10,269 nt of DNA, from NCBI GenBank assembly GCA_009691815.1, contig SIAL01000096.1:1-10269 (forward strand), read 5' to 3'. Positions 1-8,492 of the stretch are shown in pieces (the stretch's first letter is position 1; the number at the start of each line of letters is the position of its first letter). Made by a program: the position numbers and the translations under genes. The DNA is from Gemmataceae bacterium (GTDB lineage: Bacteria; Planctomycetota; Planctomycetia; Gemmatales; Gemmataceae). The notes beneath the pieces are model-generated. The model was not told the DNA's origin, searched no databases, and was given only the letters and a program-made list of their open reading frames with translations.

Positions 1-83
1 CGGGCCAATAACCAAGCGATCGCCGCGCCCCCAAGGCCAGTCGCCATTCGGTCAAAACAGGTTCTTCGGTCGATATGATCCAT
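1..83 (-). CDS. DUF1501-like Tat-exported protein, N-terminal fragment (cut by window edge)
   Basis: An open frame starts with ATG at 83-81 and runs off the left edge, giving about 27 residues. The visible protein begins MDHIDRRTCFDRMATGLGGA and continues with a short hydrophobic stretch (AIAWLLA). This is a twin-arginine (Tat) leader of the RRxxF type followed by a Gly/Ala-rich hydrophobic core. The start lies 11 bases after the stop of the DUF1549/DUF1553 gene on the same strand, and an AGGA element overlapping that stop sits at ribosome-binding distance. In Planctomycetes the gene directly after a DUF1549/DUF1553 gene is very often a DUF1501 protein with just such a leader, and the two are presumably co-transcribed. 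The family's biochemical role is not established. The family call is an inference from leader and position, because the diagnostic C-terminal domain is outside the window. Confidence 0.72.
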   Translation of the reverse strand, partial: MDHIDRRTCFDRMATGLGGAAIAWLLA

Positions 84-94
84 GGCGATTGATC

Positions 95-2815
95 CTATCT
101 AAGGTCCAAAAATTCGCTGGAATTAAAAACCGCCCAGGAAACGGAATCTAAGCCAAAATTTTGGGCCACAAAAAGGGCCTTGTCGCGCTCGCCTGGTGTT
201 ATTGATCGACTGTACACACGAAGCCAAAGCTGGTCCAAGGCCTTTTCCAATTTTCCATCCGACCCTTGGATAAGGGTTGCCGCCAATTGTTTGGAACGCT
301 TTTGAACAAAAGGATCATTCATTAACGCAAGGGCCTGAAGGGGGGTCGTGGTTTGGCTGCGGCGGGCTGTGCGAACGGTCGGATCGGGACAATCAAACGC
401 TTCGAGAATGGCGTTTCGGGCCGAACGAATGACCATAAGGTAGATGGATCGAGCCAAAAACGCCGGATTTTCGACCACAATGGGTTTGTAAAAAACCGAG
501 TTGAACGACTGAATGTTAAATGGTCGGATACCCGGCCCGCTGGATTGTTGTCCCAATTCCCCGGAGATAAAAAGCATACTGTCGCGAATCGCCTCGGCAT
601 CAAGTCTTCGTGGGGGATAACGCCATAATAATCTACTTTGGCCATCCTTTTTCCATTCGATGGGACGATCCGCCGAGGATTGACGATAGGTCTCTGACAT
701 AACGATTAGCTTGTGAATCGGTTTGGATTTGAAACCATTATCCCGCAAACTCGTGGCAAGGAAATCAAGTAATTCAGGGTGAGTCGGGAGGTTACCTTGG
801 TGACCAAAATCGCTGGAGGAATCAACCAAACCGGTACCAAAATGGTTTTGCCAAAGTCGATTGACCCACACTCGAGCCAAAAGGGGATTATTGGCATGAC
901 CTATCCACCGGGCCAAAGCCATTCGCCTGTCGGCGTCGGGGCCATCGACAGCAAGGGCGAATTCAGCATGGGCATGTTTGAGAAGGTTCAAAGCACCCGG
1001 TTTGGCATCAGCCTGTGGGCGTTCGATGTCGCCTCTGGTGAATACCTTTTGGATACCGGGGGGGGAGGAAACCACTGCAAAGGTCTGGGGATCCGGTTCG
1101 GGTGGTGGCTTTACGGTCTTTTCCAAAGCGGTCCGTTCTGCCAAAAGTCGGTGCCATGCTTTCAAATCCGCCGGGCTTAAGAGATTTAAAAGGAAAGAAA
1201 TACCATCCGCTCTTGGTCCTGCCCGAAAAGAGCTCATGATTTCAAAAGGCAATAGCGCCCGGGTGTGAACTCTTGCCTCGGGGATTTTCCCGGCAAAATA
1301 AGGGGTTCCACCACCAAAATGGCGGAGCCCAACAATCACCCGAACTTGACCAGGGGCGGTTCGAAACAGGTCCGCCATGGGTTTATAGGAAGCCCCATAG
1401 GGAACTCCGTTTCGAAACATTTGGATGGTGCCGTCCGCGTGATAGACGGCGGCTAAATGAATCAAATCCGCAGACGCTGTCTCCCGGGGTGCCCCAAGTG
1501 GGCCAAGGGGCTTGCTTCGAACATGGCCATCGCTTCCCGCAACCCAAAAGCCGCGTTCCAATTCGCCGAGGACGATCGAGTCAAACCGTGTTCCATCGAG
1601 GGTTTCGATGCCCACAACACCCCCTCCGGATTGGGTCAGGTTCGCGGGGTGAACCCATGCTTCAAGAGTTTTTTCTCCCAGTTCAAAAGTCAGGGGTGGG
1701 GATCGGAAAAAGGCCCCTGTCCCGTTCAACACGAGAACTTCTTTTTCCAGTTTGGCCCCTGATACCAACTCGCCCAACGGGGCTTCCTTTTTCCAAAAGG
1801 AATAGCGGACTCTTGGGGAAGGGGTTAACCGTGGGGTTACTGATTTATTGCTTACCTTTGACAAAATGGATTCGAGCCTTTGATCAATATTGCTCATTTT
1901 TAACTGAAATTCGTCCATTTCCGCTTTTCGAAGGGCGAGATCCGCCGAGGACCTGATTCCCCGGTCGCCCCGCTTGACCCCACCAAGGGCGGCTTTGAAT
2001 TGATGGTATTCCGTTAGCGAAATGGGATCGAACTTGTGGTCATGGCACCTTGCGCAATGGACCGTCAGTCCGAGAAACGCCTGGGCGGTTGTTCCTACCA
2101 ACTCTTCCAGTTCATCTTCACGGGCCCGTTCCCGAATGGCTTTGGACGAGGAGCCGTTGCCCGCCTGATCATAGGGCCCTGAAACGAGAAACCCGGTGGC
2201 AATCACCCCGTCCAAATTGGCTCCGGGAAGAAGGTCCCCCGCTATTTGTAATTGGACAAAGTCAAGATAGCTAATGTCTTTGTTTAACGCGTCCACCACC
2301 CAGTCGCGATACCTCCAGGCATGATCTCTGGGCCGGTCGTATTCGAAACCGTGACTTTCCGCAAAGCGGGCGACATCCAGCCAATGACGGGCCCAACGCT
2401 GGCCATAGGCTTTGGAGGCCAGAAGCTTATCCACCTCGGTTTCGAAAGCCTTTTCCGTTGGGTTAGCAAGAAACCGGCCCAAATCCTCGGGGCGAGGCGG
2501 TAGGCCTACAAGGTCTAAATGCAGTCGCCGTAAAAGAGTAGATGGATCGGCGGGAACCGAACCGATCATTCCCTCCTTTGCCAAACCTTTGGCGACAAAA
2601 CGATCAATGGGGTTGGTGTCCCATGCTTTTAGGGAGTTGGGCCACGAAGGGGGTAAGGACGGAATTGCCACCTTGGTCAATGGTTGCCATGACCAAAAAG
2701 CTTCAACGGGCTTAGCCTCTTGAGAAAGGGCGGGCGACTGGGCGGATGTGTATGCGATTCCTAGGGATAATACACATCCTAAAAGGAGATTCAAAACAGG
2801 GTAGGCGTATCCCAT
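95..2815 (-). CDS. Secreted DUF1549 / LamG-like / DUF1553 protein (planctomycete PSCyt2-PSD1 type)
   Basis: Exported protein of 906 residues, with start chosen at ATG 2815-2813. This start gives a signal peptide (hydrophobic core at residues 5-20, then a TSAQS cleavage region). The longer open frame reaching 3106 would run through the divergent gene. Residues 68-280 match DUF1549 (NPIDRF, HWLDVARFAES), including a CARCH motif at about 254-258 that fits the CxxCH heme-attachment pattern. Residues 336-531 look like a LamG/concanavalin-type beta-sandwich (TLEAWVHP, IQMFRNGVPYG, FAGKIPEARVHTRAL). Residues 627-883 match DUF1553 (ANNPLLARVWVNRLWQNHFGTGLV, TTTPLQALALMNDPF). Relatives with extra domains often carry a PSCyt1 cytochrome-like domain at the N-terminus; here only about 45 residues separate signal peptide and DUF1549. 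Biochemical function of the family is unknown; links to polysaccharide binding or degradation are proposed from domain context. It heads a probable operon with the DUF1501-like gene. Confidence 0.93.
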   Translation of the reverse strand: MGYAYPVLNLLLGCVLSLGIAYTSAQSPALSQEAKPVEAFWSWQPLTKVAIPSLPPSWPNSLKAWDTNPIDRFVAKGLAKEGMIGSVPADPSTLLRRLHLDLVGLPPRPEDLGRFLANPTEKAFETEVDKLLASKAYGQRWARHWLDVARFAESHGFEYDRPRDHAWRYRDWVVDALNKDISYLDFVQLQIAGDLLPGANLDGVIATGFLVSGPYDQAGNGSSSKAIRERAREDELEELVGTTAQAFLGLTVHCARCHDHKFDPISLTEYHQFKAALGGVKRGDRGIRSSADLALRKAEMDEFQLKMSNIDQRLESILSKVSNKSVTPRLTPSPRVRYSFWKKEAPLGELVSGAKLEKEVLVLNGTGAFFRSPPLTFELGEKTLEAWVHPANLTQSGGGVVGIETLDGTRFDSIVLGELERGFWVAGSDGHVRSKPLGPLGAPRETASADLIHLAAVYHADGTIQMFRNGVPYGASYKPMADLFRTAPGQVRVIVGLRHFGGGTPYFAGKIPEARVHTRALLPFEIMSSFRAGPRADGISFLLNLLSPADLKAWHRLLAERTALEKTVKPPPEPDPQTFAVVSSPPGIQKVFTRGDIERPQADAKPGALNLLKHAHAEFALAVDGPDADRRMALARWIGHANNPLLARVWVNRLWQNHFGTGLVDSSSDFGHQGNLPTHPELLDFLATSLRDNGFKSKPIHKLIVMSETYRQSSADRPIEWKKDGQSRLLWRYPPRRLDAEAIRDSMLFISGELGQQSSGPGIRPFNIQSFNSVFYKPIVVENPAFLARSIYLMVIRSARNAILEAFDCPDPTVRTARRSQTTTPLQALALMNDPFVQKRSKQLAATLIQGSDGKLEKALDQLWLRVYSRSITPGERDKALFVAQNFGLDSVSWAVFNSSEFLDLR

Positions 2816-2969
2816 GGGAGAGGATCCCGGGGAAAAGGGTTGGGGGGAAGCCACAATAACATTTTGGGTATTAACAAGGTTTCCTACAAGAAAAAATCGC
2901 AGCCTTTGGTGAATTTCAGCAAAATACCAAGGCGGAATCCTCCAGAACCAAGGAAAGGCCTCTTTCACC
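2816..2969. promoter_or_regulatory. Divergent intergenic region between the DUF1549/DUF1553 gene and the hydrolase gene
   Basis: These 154 bases separate two divergent start codons and must hold the promoters for both directions. An A/T-rich core lies at about 2855-2900. An imperfect inverted repeat has arms CCTTTGGT (2903-2910) and ACCAAGG (2926-2932), with a second copy of ACCAAGG a little further right, just before the hydrolase ribosome-binding site. I could not identify a convincing -35/-10 pair in either direction, so the promoter assignment rests on gene orientation alone. Confidence 0.4.
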
Positions 2970-3797
2970 ATGAAGCTACCCGGTTTATTTGCCAGTTTCC
3001 TGTTCCTTGGAGGGACCGTTGGAACAATATGGGCCCAAGAGGTTGCTGGGGAGAAGGACCAGTGGTCGAAAATCGAAGACATTCGTTTTGTGGCGGAATG
3101 CGACAAAACCGTGCAAAACTATGTTCTTATGCTACCGCCAAAATATCGGGTTGACCAACCCGTGGATCTGCTTGTCGCCCTCCATGGTCACGGTTCGGAT
3201 CGTTGGCAATTTGCCAAGGATGGGAGGCCGGAATGCAAGGCGGCAAGGGATTTTGCCAGGGAAAAGGGGATGATCTATCTTTGTCCTGATTACCGCGCAA
3301 CGACTTCTTGGATGGGACCCAAGGCGGAGGCCGACATGGTTCAAATACTTTGGGACTTGCGAAAAAAGCACAAGGTGTCGAGGGTTTTTCTAACGGGGGG
3401 GTCGATGGGAGGTTCCGCGGCCCTTACCTTTGCGGCGCTTCATCCAGAACTCGTTGCCGGGGTGGCCTCCATGAACGGAACCGCCAATCATTTGGAATAT
3501 GACCAATTCCAAGAAGCGATTGCCGCCTCATTTGGTGGCCCGAAATCCCGCTTGGCAGGAGAGTACAAAGCGCGAAGCGCGGAATATTGGCCGGAACGGC
3601 TCACCATGCCCATCGGTTTTACCACGGGGGGCAAGGATTCCCTCGTACCACCACAGAGTTGCCTTCGCCTTGCAAAAGTGTTGCGGGCCCTTGGCCGGGA
3701 TGTGTTAATCCTTCACCGTGATCAGGGTGGTCACGAAACCAACTTGGCCGATGCCAGGGCCATTCTCGATTTTGTTCATCAAAAAGCCAAGCCCTAG
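2970..3797 (+). CDS. Secreted alpha/beta-hydrolase (esterase / prolyl-oligopeptidase-like)
   Basis: A 275-residue protein with an N-terminal signal peptide (hydrophobic residues 5-20, cleavage probably after WAQ at 21-23), so it acts outside the cytoplasm. The alpha/beta-hydrolase catalytic pattern is complete. LHGHG at 71-75 is the oxyanion-hole region, GGSMGG at 143-148 is the nucleophile elbow with Ser145, GKDSLVPP at 221-228 supplies Asp223, and GGHET at 253-257 supplies His255. The layout resembles secreted esterases and PHB-depolymerase/feruloyl-esterase-like or prolyl-oligopeptidase-fold enzymes; the substrate cannot be told. The start is supported by AAGGAAAGG at 2950-2958, about 11 bases upstream. 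It is divergent from the DUF1549/DUF1553 gene and convergent with the pump gene, so it is probably transcribed alone. No cap or extra domain is evident. Confidence 0.9.
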   Translation: MKLPGLFASFLFLGGTVGTIWAQEVAGEKDQWSKIEDIRFVAECDKTVQNYVLMLPPKYRVDQPVDLLVALHGHGSDRWQFAKDGRPECKAARDFAREKGMIYLCPDYRATTSWMGPKAEADMVQILWDLRKKHKVSRVFLTGGSMGGSAALTFAALHPELVAGVASMNGTANHLEYDQFQEAIAASFGGPKSRLAGEYKARSAEYWPERLTMPIGFTTGGKDSLVPPQSCLRLAKVLRALGRDVLILHRDQGGHETNLADARAILDFVHQKAKP

Positions 3798-3924
3798 GAG
3801 GGGCGGTTTTTCTTTGCGCAGATTAGCGCTGAGCGACTTGGAGTGAAGCCACTTGCCGTGAGGCCTTTCGGAAACTCGGGATTTGACCTCCTCGGATTGC
3901 TAAAAAACCAAGGCCCAATTTCGA

Positions 3925-6900
3925 TCAGGCTTCCTCTTTAATCGGTTTTTTTCCCGCCCACCAATCCCCCAAATCCTCCCACAGGCTGTAGGCGATCGGC
4001 GTTAAAAGCAAGGTCAATAAAAGGCTAAGGAGTTGACCGCCTAGGATCAGTTTAGCCATGCCCGCTCGGGTGTTGGCACCAGGTCCTTGGCCCAAAGCCA
4101 TGGGCACCATGGCCGCCAAAAGCATAATGGTCGTCATCATGATCGGTCTCAGTCGGGTGGCGTTGGCCTCGATAATGGCCTGAGTTCGTGGCAGTCCCCG
4201 ATCCCTAAGGGTGTTCATATAGTCGATTTGAAGGATGCCGTTTTTCTTCACAATTCCAAAGAGCATGAAAAGACCAAACATCGCATAAATATCCAGGTTT
4301 GTCCTTAATAACCAGAGCGACAAAAGCGCAAAGGGAATCGTAAGGGGAAGGGCCATCAGGATGGAGATGGGGTGGACAAAACTTTCGAATTGCGCCGCCA
4401 AAATCATGTACATGAACAAAAAGGCCAGACCAAAGGCGATGGCGAAATTGGCGTTCGATTCGGCAAGGGTCTTGGCCCTTCCGATAAATTCCCAGCGGTA
4501 TTGCGGGGGCAAGTCCATTGTTTTCACAAAATCACCCAAGCTGACAACCGCTTCACCTAGAGAATTGCCCTCCAAATTGGCCGAAATGACAACTTGCCTT
4601 TGCCTTCCAAACCTGTCAATGGTGTTGGGGCCAAGCGCCCTTTCCAATCGAACCACGGTTCCCAAACGGGCGACACCCGTGGAGGTTTTGGTGGAAGGAA
4701 CCGTCAACCGGGTAATTGCCTCGGGATCGCTTCGAAAATCTCGATCGGCCCGCAACCAGACATCATAAAGCTCATCAAACTCGCGATATTTGGTAATCGG
4801 TAGGCCACCGACAAGAATATTGACCGAGGAAGAAACGGATTCAATACTGACACCCAAATCGGAAAGGCGTTCGCGATCAGGTCGAATGCGAAGTTCCGGT
4901 TTTCTGAGAGAAAGGCTGGTATCCACATCGACGAAATAGCCCTGTTCTTTCATCCAACTAGCAATTTGGGCGGAATACTCACCAAGTTTTGCCATGTCCG
5001 GGCCCCGGAGATTGAAGTCAATCTCTACTTGGCGAAAACCTGAACCCTGAAAGGCGGAAACATCTTGGACCGCGGCGCGTAGATCCGGATAGTCTTCCAA
5101 AACCTCGCGAGCCTTGGCCATAACATCAAACTGACTGTACGATAGGCGACCGAATCCAACGGACCGAGCGGCCTGATTGAGGATCTTACCGATACCCATT
5201 TCCGGATTTCCAAGATACACAAACGGTTTAAAGGGACGATCCGCCAAGTCGGCAAGCCTCACATAGACACTACCCTTGGTAACATCCCCCTGACCCTTGG
5301 TAATGCGGGCGCTCGTTTCACCAATAACGGTATAGGTTTCAAGGACTCCGGGAAGGCGCCGGAATCGCCCCTCGACTTCCCCCATGACCTCATCGCCCCG
5401 GGACAAAGTGTATCCCTCGGGTAAGGTTGCGACCAATTCAAATTCGCTCTGATCATCCCTGGGAACAAAATCCTTTCCTAAGGCACCATAAATAATCGGT
5501 GTCGACAAAAACACCAGCAAACTGGCCACAACTATCACCCAACGATGTTTAAGCGACCAACGGAGGCAGGCCAAATATCCCCACTCGGTCAAGCGCCAAA
5601 AAAGGCCGCTTTTACTCCCCTTTTGGTCGGCGGCAGGCATGCGCAAAAAGCGTGAACAGAGCATGGGAGTGAGGGTGAAGGAAATAAACATACTCATCAA
5701 AAGGGCAAAACCCACGACAAAACCGAAACTTGAAAAAAAGCGTCCCACACGGCCACCCATAAAGGCAACGGGAATAAAAATCACCATGAGGGAAAGGGTT
5801 GTGGCAATCACCGCCAATGCGATCTCGCCGGTCGCTTCGGATGCCGCTTGCCGGGCGGGAACCCGTTTTTCTTCCATGAAACGAAAAATGTTTTCGTGAA
5901 CCACAACCGCATCGTCGATAACGATACCAATGGCGAGAATTAACCCCAACAAGGTAATGTTGTTGAGGGTAAATCCCATGGCATCCATCAAAACAAAAGT
6001 ACCCAAAATTGAACAAGGAATGGAAAGGCTGGCAATGACGGTGGTGCGCCAGTCGCGCATGAAAATCAATATGGTCAAGCTGACCAGCAGCGCGGCGAGG
6101 AGGAGGTGAATTTTAACTTCGTTGATGGAATGCCGGATAAAACGGGATTGATCCCGGAGGATTTCGACCTGAATGTCTTCGGGTAAATCGGGAAGTATTT
6201 TCGCCAAGCGGGCCAGCACACTATCCACCACCGCCACGGTGTTGGATCCTGATTGTTTCATGACCACCAAGCTGACGGCATTGTCGCCCAGCGGTTGGTT
6301 CATGGGGTTTTTTCCGCCAACCCAAAGCCGGGCCAAGCCGCGGGGTTCCTCGAAAGAATCCTCCACCCGGCCAATGTCTTCGATACGAATGGGCTGGTTG
6401 TTTCTATTGGCGATGATTAGTTTCTCAAAATCGCGGGGATTTTCGACCCGGCCCAAGGTGCGAAGGACAATTTCTCCCTTTCCTTGATCGACTCGGCCAC
6501 CGGGCTGTTCCTGGTTTTCACGAACCAATGCTTTACGGATATCTTCGATCGACAAATTGGGATACTTTAGGATTTTGTCCGGATCGACAAACACATTGAT
6601 TGCCCGTTCCCGGCCACCCACCAAGGTTACCGCCCCGACACCCATAATCGTTTCAAGATCTTCCTTGATTCGTTTTTTGGCAATCTCGGTTACCTCGCGC
6701 AAATCCCTCATTCCCGAGATGGCCATGGTCACCACGGGTGCCGCATCAAGATCGAACCGGTCGATGATGGGAGTGTCAGTTCCCTCGGGAAGTTGGCTCA
6801 GGATAGAACGGATTTTGGCATCGACTTCTTGGGCCGCCACCGCCCCGCCTTTTTCAAGGATGAACTGTATGGTAACCGACGAAATCCCTTCTTTGGTGGT

Positions 6901-7146
6901 GGAGCGCAGCTCGTCAATCCCGGATATCGTGTTGACGATTTCCTCAATGGGCCGGGTAACCGAGGTCTCCATCTCTTCGGAACTGGCGCCCCGGAGGGTG
7001 GTGGTGACAACCACAACGGGCAAATCCACATTGGGGAATAGGTCTACCCCAAGCCGAAAATACGAGGCCACCCCCAAGACCAGCGGAGCGGCAAGGAGCA
7101 TGACCGTGAATACGGGCCTGCGTATACAAAGATCCCAAAGGTTCAC
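3925..7146 (-). CDS. RND efflux pump, inner-membrane permease (AcrB/MdtB-like, HAE1 type)
   Basis: A 1073-residue proton-driven RND permease, close to the usual 1020-1070. Family features in order: the N-terminus WDLCIRRPVFTVML with the first membrane helix; the first porter loop (about 35-340); a helix bundle at about 345-500 carrying GIVIDDAVVVHENIF, in which Asp411 and Asp412 match the paired proton-relay aspartates of AcrB; a helix near 535-553; the second porter loop (about 560-895); and the last helices (about 900-1055), with FGIVKKNGIL, where Lys968 aligns with the essential AcrB lysine. Loss of none of these residues suggests an active pump. The start is GTG (7146-7144), inside the adaptor gene's stop region (4-base GTGA overlap), implying translational coupling. 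Residues about 632-666 look like an insertion relative to well-known relatives. The charge-relay residues favour drug or small-molecule export over metal export, but the substrate is unknown. Confidence 0.96.
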   Translation of the reverse strand: MNLWDLCIRRPVFTVMLLAAPLVLGVASYFRLGVDLFPNVDLPVVVVTTTLRGASSEEMETSVTRPIEEIVNTISGIDELRSTTKEGISSVTIQFILEKGGAVAAQEVDAKIRSILSQLPEGTDTPIIDRFDLDAAPVVTMAISGMRDLREVTEIAKKRIKEDLETIMGVGAVTLVGGRERAINVFVDPDKILKYPNLSIEDIRKALVRENQEQPGGRVDQGKGEIVLRTLGRVENPRDFEKLIIANRNNQPIRIEDIGRVEDSFEEPRGLARLWVGGKNPMNQPLGDNAVSLVVMKQSGSNTVAVVDSVLARLAKILPDLPEDIQVEILRDQSRFIRHSINEVKIHLLLAALLVSLTILIFMRDWRTTVIASLSIPCSILGTFVLMDAMGFTLNNITLLGLILAIGIVIDDAVVVHENIFRFMEEKRVPARQAASEATGEIALAVIATTLSLMVIFIPVAFMGGRVGRFFSSFGFVVGFALLMSMFISFTLTPMLCSRFLRMPAADQKGSKSGLFWRLTEWGYLACLRWSLKHRWVIVVASLLVFLSTPIIYGALGKDFVPRDDQSEFELVATLPEGYTLSRGDEVMGEVEGRFRRLPGVLETYTVIGETSARITKGQGDVTKGSVYVRLADLADRPFKPFVYLGNPEMGIGKILNQAARSVGFGRLSYSQFDVMAKAREVLEDYPDLRAAVQDVSAFQGSGFRQVEIDFNLRGPDMAKLGEYSAQIASWMKEQGYFVDVDTSLSLRKPELRIRPDRERLSDLGVSIESVSSSVNILVGGLPITKYREFDELYDVWLRADRDFRSDPEAITRLTVPSTKTSTGVARLGTVVRLERALGPNTIDRFGRQRQVVISANLEGNSLGEAVVSLGDFVKTMDLPPQYRWEFIGRAKTLAESNANFAIAFGLAFLFMYMILAAQFESFVHPISILMALPLTIPFALLSLWLLRTNLDIYAMFGLFMLFGIVKKNGILQIDYMNTLRDRGLPRTQAIIEANATRLRPIMMTTIMLLAAMVPMALGQGPGANTRAGMAKLILGGQLLSLLLTLLLTPIAYSLWEDLGDWWAGKKPIKEEA

Positions 7147-8492
7147 TTGGAAACCCTCGGTTCGGTTTCAAAGGTTTCTATGGGTTTGCGAATGCGAACC
7201 TCTCGACCCCGGTGCAATTGGGATTGGCCACTGGTTACAACCATTTCTCCGACTTTCAAATCGCCCATCACCTCTACCCATGCCGACTCTTGACCCTTGG
7301 CGCCAACAACCATGCGAACGCCTGTTTCCACCGGAACTTCCACCGCTTTGCCTTCCCGAACCACAAATACCTTGACCACTCCCGCATAGTTGAGAACCGA
7401 TTCCTCGGGAACCGTGAGGGCTTTTTCATCTACTCTGGTTTGAATGGAAGCCTTGGCAAAGCTGCCGGAATGGAGCAGTTTTTCCATGTTGGGGACATCC
7501 ACTTCGATTTGAAAGGTGCGATTGATCCGGTCGATGCTTGGGTTAATGCGGGCCACGGTGCCTTGGAATATACGACCCCGGTAGGACTCCACCTCAAGGT
7601 CCACCAATTGTCCCAAACGGACTTCGGAAAGATGCCGTTCCGGGACCGCCGCCTGAAGTTTGAGAGGATTATCGATCACCAGTTTGAAAGCGGACATGGA
7701 GGTTGAAGGCGAGGTTTTGAGCAGTTCTCCTTGGGTTACCAACCTTTGAGTGACGGCATATTCTACAATTTTTGCATCCTTTAAGGTTGTTTTAGGCTCT
7801 GGTATCCTAACCTTGGTGTCCGCCAATCGCTGTTTGGCCGTGTTGAGTTGAGCTTGCCTTAATTGGGCCGAGGCTAGGGTTGTCTGGGCATCCAAAATGG
7901 CTTGGCGATAATTGGCGTTGGCCACCCGGTTCTCCGTATCCGCCTGTTCCCGTTCCTCGGGCGATGTTGTTCCCCCAAGTCGAAATAGCCGATCTTTGCG
8001 TATTTGACTGTTTTTTTCCAGAAATCCGGCTCGAACCACCAGTGGGATCTGGTTGACATCCACCGGTCCTTGGGGAAGCGTCTTTAACCCGACTTTGGAA
8101 AGTTCCAATTCCAAAGCTTTTTGGGCCTCCGATTCCGCAAGGAGAAAATCCGTGTCATCAATGATCAATAGGAGGTCACCTGGTTTGACCCGGTCTCCCA
8201 CATCCACCAAGGTATTAAGGATTCGCCCTTCGACCTTGGGGGTGATGGTGATTTCTTCCTGACCGTAAAGGGACCCCACGCCTTTGACAAGGCGCTGACT
8301 GCGCCGGTGGGTAACCGGGGCAACGGTAACGGCGACCGGTTTGAAGACCTTGTGGGTTGTGGGAGCCTTTTCGGCAAGTTCCTTCCCGGCTTTTTCCAGC
8401 GGTTTATTGGCGCCGGGGCCATGATGTTTGTACCAGAACCCGCCACCCAAACCGACCGCAAGCAAAAGGATACCAATAATAAACGGTTTCAT
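7143..8492 (-). CDS. RND efflux periplasmic adaptor (membrane fusion protein, HlyD/AcrA family)
   Basis: A 449-residue adaptor that should bridge the RND pump to an outer-membrane channel. An uncleaved N-terminal membrane anchor occupies about 3-20 (FIIGILLLAVGLGGGFW). There is no lipobox cysteine, so it is not a lipoprotein. The first lipoyl half-motif is clear at about 81-112 (ITPKVEGRILNTLVDVGDRVKPGDLLLIID). A long alpha-helical hairpin follows (about 115-225, rich in Ala, Gln, Leu and Glu), then a poorly conserved second lipoyl half (about 228-260), a beta-barrel (about 275-360, LKLQAAVPERHLSEVRLGQLVDLEV) and a membrane-proximal domain (about 362-435). The ATG start overlaps the regulator stop by four bases (ATGA), and its own stop overlaps the pump start. 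The second lipoyl half has PEPKTTLKDAK where family members usually show an APFDG-like turn. Confidence 0.95.
   Translation of the reverse strand: MKPFIIGILLLAVGLGGGFWYKHHGPGANKPLEKAGKELAEKAPTTHKVFKPVAVTVAPVTHRRSQRLVKGVGSLYGQEEITITPKVEGRILNTLVDVGDRVKPGDLLLIIDDTDFLLAESEAQKALELELSKVGLKTLPQGPVDVNQIPLVVRAGFLEKNSQIRKDRLFRLGGTTSPEEREQADTENRVANANYRQAILDAQTTLASAQLRQAQLNTAKQRLADTKVRIPEPKTTLKDAKIVEYAVTQRLVTQGELLKTSPSTSMSAFKLVIDNPLKLQAAVPERHLSEVRLGQLVDLEVESYRGRIFQGTVARINPSIDRINRTFQIEVDVPNMEKLLHSGSFAKASIQTRVDEKALTVPEESVLNYAGVVKVFVVREGKAVEVPVETGVRMVVGAKGQESAWVEVMGDLKVGEMVVTSGQSQLHRGREVRIRKPIETFETEPRVSK

Noticed and set aside
1273..1956. 227-residue open frame on the plus strand
   Set aside because: It lies wholly antisense to the DUF1549/DUF1553 gene and has a Pro/Arg/Gly-rich, low-complexity composition with no recognisable motif.
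2903..2932. Inverted repeat CCTTTGGT / ACCAAGG as an operator
   Set aside because: The arms are short, one base is bulged and the loop is 15 bases; no regulator is next to it. It is mentioned only as part of the intergenic region.
2816..3106. N-terminal extension of the DUF1549/DUF1553 frame by 97 residues
   Set aside because: It would overlap the divergent hydrolase gene, lacks family similarity, and would bury a good signal peptide that begins at the ATG at 2815.
3791..3813. Possible rho-independent terminator at the hydrolase stop
   Set aside because: Only a 4-base stem (GCCC/GGGC) precedes the T run, and two G residues separate stem from T run; too weak to call. No better hairpin was found in the 127-base convergent gap.
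6557..7375. 272-residue open frame on the plus strand
   Set aside because: It is antisense to the pump and adaptor genes, with Ser/Arg/Thr-rich shadow composition and no family match.
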